From positions 2,203,458 through 2,267,457 of the forward strand of contig MNCI01022611.1 in NCBI GenBank assembly GCA_015680685.1: 64,000 bases of DNA, written 5' to 3'. Positions 59,965 to 64,000 of this stretch are shown here, piece after piece. Numbering within the stretch: the first letter of the stretch is position 1; every line of letters begins with the position of its first letter. Both the position numbers and the translations under genes were made by a program. The notes beneath the pieces are model-generated. The model was not told the DNA's origin. It searched no databases and worked only from the letters and a program-made list of their open reading frames with translations. Source of the stretch: Gnetum montanum. Its lineage: Eukaryota; Streptophyta; Gnetopsida; Gnetales; Gnetaceae.

Positions 59965-61775
59965 ATCTAGGATGTTCATACTAGTAGACATCACACCCAC
60001 CATTATCATCTGAATCACTATCCGCAACCATCTCAATCACAACCATTTTACCGTTACCTTTAGATATGGAATGTTTAGCCTCCTTACACCTCTGGCACTC
60101 ATGCTCATCACTTCGCTCCTTGGACTCTTCAACAATTTTTAGAATAGCTTGAAAGCTATTTTCCATGGAGTCCCATAATTGATCAACCTTAGCCATGATT
60201 TCTGATTACAATTTCTAGAATGGCAAGGTTTTCTGATTAACCACCTCATCTCTGGCGAATTCATCCTCACTGTCACAAAATAAAACCCCCTTTTTTCCAA
60301 ATAGAAGGATCCTTGTTGTATTCTTTTGCATTTTCATGCTTTCTCAATTCTCCCTCCTCCTTGGCTACCTGCCCAATTATTTTTTGAATCCAACAGGTGC
60401 TTAACTATATCTATCTCCCAGGGGCATAAATGCCAAGGGTTTTCCTAGTTTTAGACTACAACCCATCTATGATATGGTGAAGCTGATCAAGTTGAGAGTA
60501 TCCATGGCTAGGACACCTATGCAACAGAGACTAGTATCAACCAACAACAACATCCGAGGACTCATGATTCTCTTGTTTCCACCCTTGAATTTATTTCCTT
60601 AGATTGGATACTTGAGAGTACGTTTGATATTATTCATTAAATAGTTCAAACATCGTAATCCACTACCTAATCAATTTTGGTTCCAAGGATTGATATTAAT
60701 TTTCTGCTTCCTTTATGAGTGTCCTTGGAAATAATTTCATCTTTTGCCATTCGTTCTCAATATTTTGCAAGGCACATGCATCTTGGAAGACCTGGAGATG
60801 ATTTTGCGAATTAGCATCATATCCTCCCTCAAACTGAGGGATGTTGTTCATATCTAACCTCTTTGTTCTATTGTCCTTCACATGCCTTGTTGAAATCCTC
60901 ATAGCCTTTGCAATATTCAACATGCCTTGAGTAGCAAGTAGAGGTTCATCAAGGCCATGATGGTGGTCCCTACGATGTTCTTTACTAGCCTTCCTATCTT
61001 GATGATGGGCATCTCTGGATTGCCCACATCTTTAGTCACGACTGTCCCGATGGACCCTTCTATTGTTCTAGTCCTGTCAGTCACCTCCATCATGGTTATT
61101 TCTTTTGTGGCCATGATCTAAACTAGATGAAAAAGAAGATGACGATGATGAAGGAGAAGAAGGGGAACTTACTCCACGCTAACGCCTATCATCCTTTCTT
61201 CAATGCTCATGACCATGATCATGATCATGATATCCTTTATCCCCCTTTTCCTAACTTGCTTCTCCAAATCCATTTTTGTCATTGAATCCATTTTGACTAG
61301 AACCTAGATTATGGATTGTGGATTGTACATTTTGGTTGAGGGCTCCTTGAAAAAAGTCAAAGAGAGGAGAATCACTAAAGAAGTGGTCACCTTCATCAAT
61401 AGGGCCAAGCAAACGTGGAAAGATGTTTGATCCCTTGCTCTTCACAAGCTCATGTTGGTGCTTCAGCTACCAATCCCTTAATCTTTGCACTTTAGTGGGA
61501 TGATAATCCCTTGAGTCGGGATCTTGCATCTCGTATTCTCCATGGAGATGTTGAAGTTCGTGTCATGCAAGCATTAGCTGAAGCATTGTTGAAACAAATT
61601 GGTCAAGTGACAACACAATGTTGCCTTCCATATCACACCACCACATCAATTTATCTTGATGTAAGATGAAGGTAAAGTTTGGTACATACTCATTAGGATG
61701 AGCATATACCACCCAGTATTATTGAGGCACCTGAACTACCCTGGGCAGAGATGGGCTCCTGTGAGAAGAAGACAT
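59965..61775 (-). pseudogene. gag of Element 5, C-terminus missing
   Basis: Starts at ATG 61775 (MSSSHRSPSLPRVVQ), the MSSSH subtype of Elements 2 and 4. The capsid region (60923-60696) includes NRTKRLDMNNIPQFEGGYDA and NHLQVFQDACALQNIENEWQ. A basic region with KVDQLWDSMENSFQAILKIV (60196-59981) leads to a degenerate knuckle, CDVY then a stop, ending at about 59965. Stops occur in the linker. Confidence 0.78.
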
Positions 61776-61918
61776 TTTGTGTTAATAAATAGTGTGCAGT
61801 TGAGATTTAATTTAATAATAATAATTTTAATTTTGTTTTCATAGGATTTGGCTCTTAGGGTTCGAAAAACAAGGTTACTCAATTTCACTAGGTTGAGATA
61901 GTGCATGAAGAACTATAG

Positions 61919-61936
61919 TCCCTGGTAGTAGCACCA
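61919..61936 (-). other. Primer-binding site of Element 5
   Basis: Minus strand TGGTGCTACTACCAGGGA, decayed tRNA-Asp complement next to the LTR. Confidence 0.75.
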
Positions 61937-61937
61937 T

Positions 61938-62820
61938 TAATGAGTGGCAAGGTACCCCTACGCCCAACCATACGAATCACAAGCGTTCATGCGCAATCCG
62001 ATCAAATTCCGCAGACTATAATTACTAAGTATACTAGCGCTAAACAGTGTGTGCATGTTGTTCGTTCGTTGTCTTCCCAGTCCCACTTGTGGAATGCAAT
62101 TGTATGGTTAAGTGTGAATGAGGCATAAGATTTTTATTATTTTGTGTTTTTATCAAATTACTCACCTAGAATGAGGATAAAAGTAAGAGTGATTAAAAGA
62201 GTGATTAATTGCTAAGTAAACTATAGTCTAATCTATCCTAACACAAGTAACCATTCCCACTTCTCGAACACATCCTAAACTTTGTGCAAACACTGCTGGG
62301 CTGTCAAATGCTAGTTGTTTTTGAGCTACCAAGTGTCACACGTATGCTCAAAGGGGTCGTGCTTGTGTAATTTAATGATTTGCTTAATTGATCAAAATTA
62401 ATTACTACATAAATGACATTAATGTAAATTGCATGAAATAACAATATGTAAATGCATAAGAAAGAAAATGTCAAGTGCTGCAAAGAATGGATCAAAGAGT
62501 TCATCTTAATTACCAACACAATGGTGTGCTCAGGTACATCACTGCTTGAATAAAGATCCATTCACACTTAGACCTTCAATTATGGGCACTTGGAAAATAT
62601 TCTAACTTTTAAATGGACAAATTGCAAGAGTTTTGTTACTTGATTACCAAAAACTTACTCCCAATTGTGCACCTGGGTGCTGTATTTATAGACCCAGGAA
62701 TAACCCTGCAATATTGAATGTACAATATCGCATCTTGGGCTACGATATCGCATACCCAATATCGTGTACTAGATATTGTGACCATCTAGATATCAAAGTA
62801 ATGAAAAACATGATTTATCA
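61938..62820 (-). repeat. 5' LTR of Element 5
   Basis: 883 bp. In element orientation it starts TGATAAATCATG at 62820 and ends CCACTCATTA at 61938, where the terminal TCATCA has become TCATTA. A TATAAATA box lies near 62685 (minus), with GATATC palindromes at 62710-62800. Confidence 0.88.
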
Positions 62821-62896
62821 ATGATGATAAAATTTGCAAAATTTAGAAAGATTATAATATGTAATTAGTTGAATGTAAGTCTTCCCACTTGCTCAT
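62821..62896. other. 76-bp spacer between Elements 5 and 6
   Basis: AT-rich, with no identifiable content. The five bases before Element 6 are CTCAT. Its matching target duplication would lie outside the window. Confidence 0.5.
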
Positions 62897-62920
62897 TGAT
62901 GAGACGCGATTCGCATAGGC

Positions 62921-63027
62921 CGCGATATCGCGTACACGATATCGCGTTCGCCGCGATATCACATCCCCTCGCAATATCGCGTACGCGATATCGTGTCTTC
63001 CCTACGATATTGCGTACGTGATATCAC
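62921..63027 (+). promoter_or_regulatory. U3 palindrome cluster of Element 6
   Basis: Four palindromic or half-palindromic units around GATATC with CGCG and CGTACG: CGCGATATCGCGTACACGAT..., CCGCGATATCAC, CAATATCGCGTACGCGATAT and ACGATATTGCGTACGTGATA. They lie directly upstream of the TATA box. They are reduced to TG/CA variants in the older LTRs. Possibly a protein-binding array or a hairpin-forming segment. Confidence 0.7.
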
Positions 63028-63043
63028 AATCCGCCACCATATC

Positions 63044-63051
63044 TATAAATA
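63044..63051 (+). promoter_or_regulatory. TATA box in Element 6 5' LTR
   Basis: TATAAATA, 17 bp downstream of the last palindrome. Confidence 0.7.
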
Positions 63052-63666
63052 AGACGCAACTCTCCCTTGTTCGGGATCCTAGTTTTAGAGTAGCAAAGCT
63101 CTGGGAGTTTGATCCTTCCAGAGTTAAATTTTTTCCCGTGTTTGCCCACAGTGTGGTGAATGTAATTGTACGGTGTCTTTATTCGAGTGTGCCGTACTTG
63201 TACACGCACATGACCGGCAATAAATATCGAGATTATTTCATCATTGCAGCATTTACTTAGTTTATTTATTTGTTATTTATTTAATGTTATTTATTGCTTT
63301 CATAGTATGGTGTGAGTACGACTTGACTACGAGCATCTACGGATGTGTACGACTAGTCAAGGAATCGGTTGCTCGTCGCACTTAGGCTAGATTAGATTTT
63401 CTTACCCTTTCCCTCCTAGCTTAGATTAGTTAATATTATTTTCCACTACCTTCAAGAGTAGCATATATTAGGACACATCATACACCTCATCTAGACTAAA
63501 CCATACGTGACATATGCAATACTAGTCCAGGTGGGAAGACAGCGAACTACGACCTAAGGCTAACTATCTAGGTGCCACAACTAGTCCATCTGCAGAGTTC
63601 GACAGGATCGCTCGTACACGCTCGTATTCATATGGTTGAGTGTAGGGGTACCTCACCACTCATCAT

Positions 63667-63684
63667 AGGCACCGTTGCCAAGGA
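63667..63684 (+). other. Primer-binding site of Element 6 (tRNA-Asp type)
   Basis: AGGCACCGTTGCCAAGGA, one base after the LTR. The first T of TGGCACC is A here. The match to the tRNA-Asp complement is otherwise good. Confidence 0.85.
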
Positions 63685-63798
63685 TGGTGCTAGTTATCTA
63701 GATTAGTTATATCATACAAGGTCGCTGTATAGAACTTAACGATATATCTCTTAAAAAAGAAAAAATTATAAAAAGTCACATAAATTCACACAAAACAA

Positions 63799-64000
63799 TG
63801 TCTCTCCGACAAGATGATAATAACGCCACACTTAGTGAGGAAATTCATTGGAGAACCAATGAGCTATATGACGATAAAGGTTGGAGTATACAACCTGAAG
63901 TGGGAGTTTCCTATAAGAATGAACAAAAACAATGTCATCATAATACATGAAAGCCTAACTTACCTGATGACGATGAACCCCCACTGGCCACTACAAGCTT
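63799..64000 (+). CDS. gag N-terminus of Element 6 (partial, shortened linker)
   Basis: Starts at ATG 63799 with MSLRQDDNNATLSEEIHWRT, matching Gag of Element 3 (MSLSQDYDNATLSKVIHWRT). After VGVSYKNEQKQC there is one stop at about 63948, then NLPDDDEPPLATTS. In Element 3 the equivalent NLPSDNEPLLATKS lies more than 100 codons further on. The Ser/Arg-rich linker is therefore missing here. The window ends inside the gene. Confidence 0.75.

Larger units (their letters stand above)
59965..62820 (-). mobile_element. Element 5: truncated Athila-like retrotransposon
   Basis: Minus strand. It has the 5' LTR (61938-62820), PBS and gag down to the zinc knuckle, then stops abruptly at about 59965. Pol, ORF2 and 3' LTR are absent. 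The junction is just after the knuckle (C-D-V-Y, stop, Y-E-H-P-R), followed by plus-strand H gag sequence. No target duplication can be identified. Confidence 0.85.
62897..63665 (+). repeat. 5' LTR of Element 6
   Basis: 769 bp, TGATGAGACGCG...CCTCACCACTCATCA, both ends canonical. The R-U5 half resembles Elements 1 and 3 (the ACTAGTCC-AGGTGGGAAGACAGCGAACTACG region). Confidence 0.92.
62897..64000 (+). mobile_element. Element 6: 5' end of a young Athila-like retrotransposon, runs off the window
   Basis: Plus strand 5' LTR (62897-63665), PBS and start of gag. Its U3 is the most CpG-rich in the window and its palindromes are nearly perfect, which suggests the most recent insertion. The rest lies to the right of 64000. 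Confidence 0.9.

Noticed and set aside
63995-64000. Window ends exactly in AAGCTT, a HindIII site, as at a clone edge
   Set aside because: A six-base match can be chance and nothing else in the sequence shows a clone boundary.
1-64000. CRISPR arrays, bacterial operons, tRNA or rRNA genes
   Set aside because: None seen. The repeats are LTRs, microsatellites and one short tandem repeat typical of plant nuclear DNA.

Overview
The window is plant nuclear DNA made almost entirely of nested, decayed LTR retrotransposons. I found no convincing host gene, tRNA or rRNA. The dominant elements are Ty3/gypsy (Metaviridae) of the Athila type. They carry a tRNA-Asp-like primer-binding site, a Gag knuckle of C-x2-C-x3-H-x4-C form and an Athila-like reverse transcriptase core ending in an F-M-D-D-F motif. 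This, with the AT-rich sequence, fits a repeat-rich heterochromatic part of a large angiosperm genome. I cannot name the species.

Layout. (1) 1-13178: a degenerate plus-strand chromovirus ('X') whose gag is split by a complete minus-strand Athila-like element (Element 1, 340-9587). X resumes at 9588, has a second insertion inside its integrase (about 10713-11696), and ends in a probable 3' LTR (12835-13178). (2) 14523-15388: a solo LTR of the Athila-like family with a perfect 5-bp target duplication. (3) 17244-39155: a large minus-strand Athila-like element (Element 2: gag, protease, RT, RNase H, integrase, then ORF2). Element 3 (27707-36866) sits in its Gag zinc-knuckle codons, and its 5' LTR is truncated. 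(4) 40961-44541 and 54549-55440: a minus-strand chromovirus ('Y') split by plus-strand Element 4 (44542-54543), the best-preserved gag-pol copy. (5) 57345-59945: a plus-strand gag of another gypsy lineage ('H'). It abuts a truncated minus-strand Element 5 (59965-62820). Element 6 (62897 onward) follows and runs off the right edge.

The most interesting system is the Athila-like family itself. Its members share LTR ends (TGATGA...CTCATCA), PBS, PPT and, where the region is present, a 25-bp conserved non-coding block, yet differ in coding content. Element 2 has gag-pol plus a long second ORF in the place where Athila elements carry their envelope-like gene. Elements 1 and 3 keep gag and ORF2 but lack pol, with the loss ending at the same point near the pol terminus. 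Element 4 has gag-pol and no ORF2. ORF2 has no visible signal peptide or membrane segment. It has a globular N-terminal part resembling the plant-specific 'putative plant transposon protein' domain and a long coiled-coil C-terminal part. This looks like autonomous and pol-less partners that retain an uncharacterised structural or accessory protein. The U3 regions also carry a cluster of CpG-rich palindromes (core GATATCGCGTACGCGATATC) that decays from young to old copies.

All coding regions described carry stops or frameshifts except short stretches. Part of the damage in Element 4 is an apparent assembly artefact: a single N flanked by an exact 129-bp duplication.
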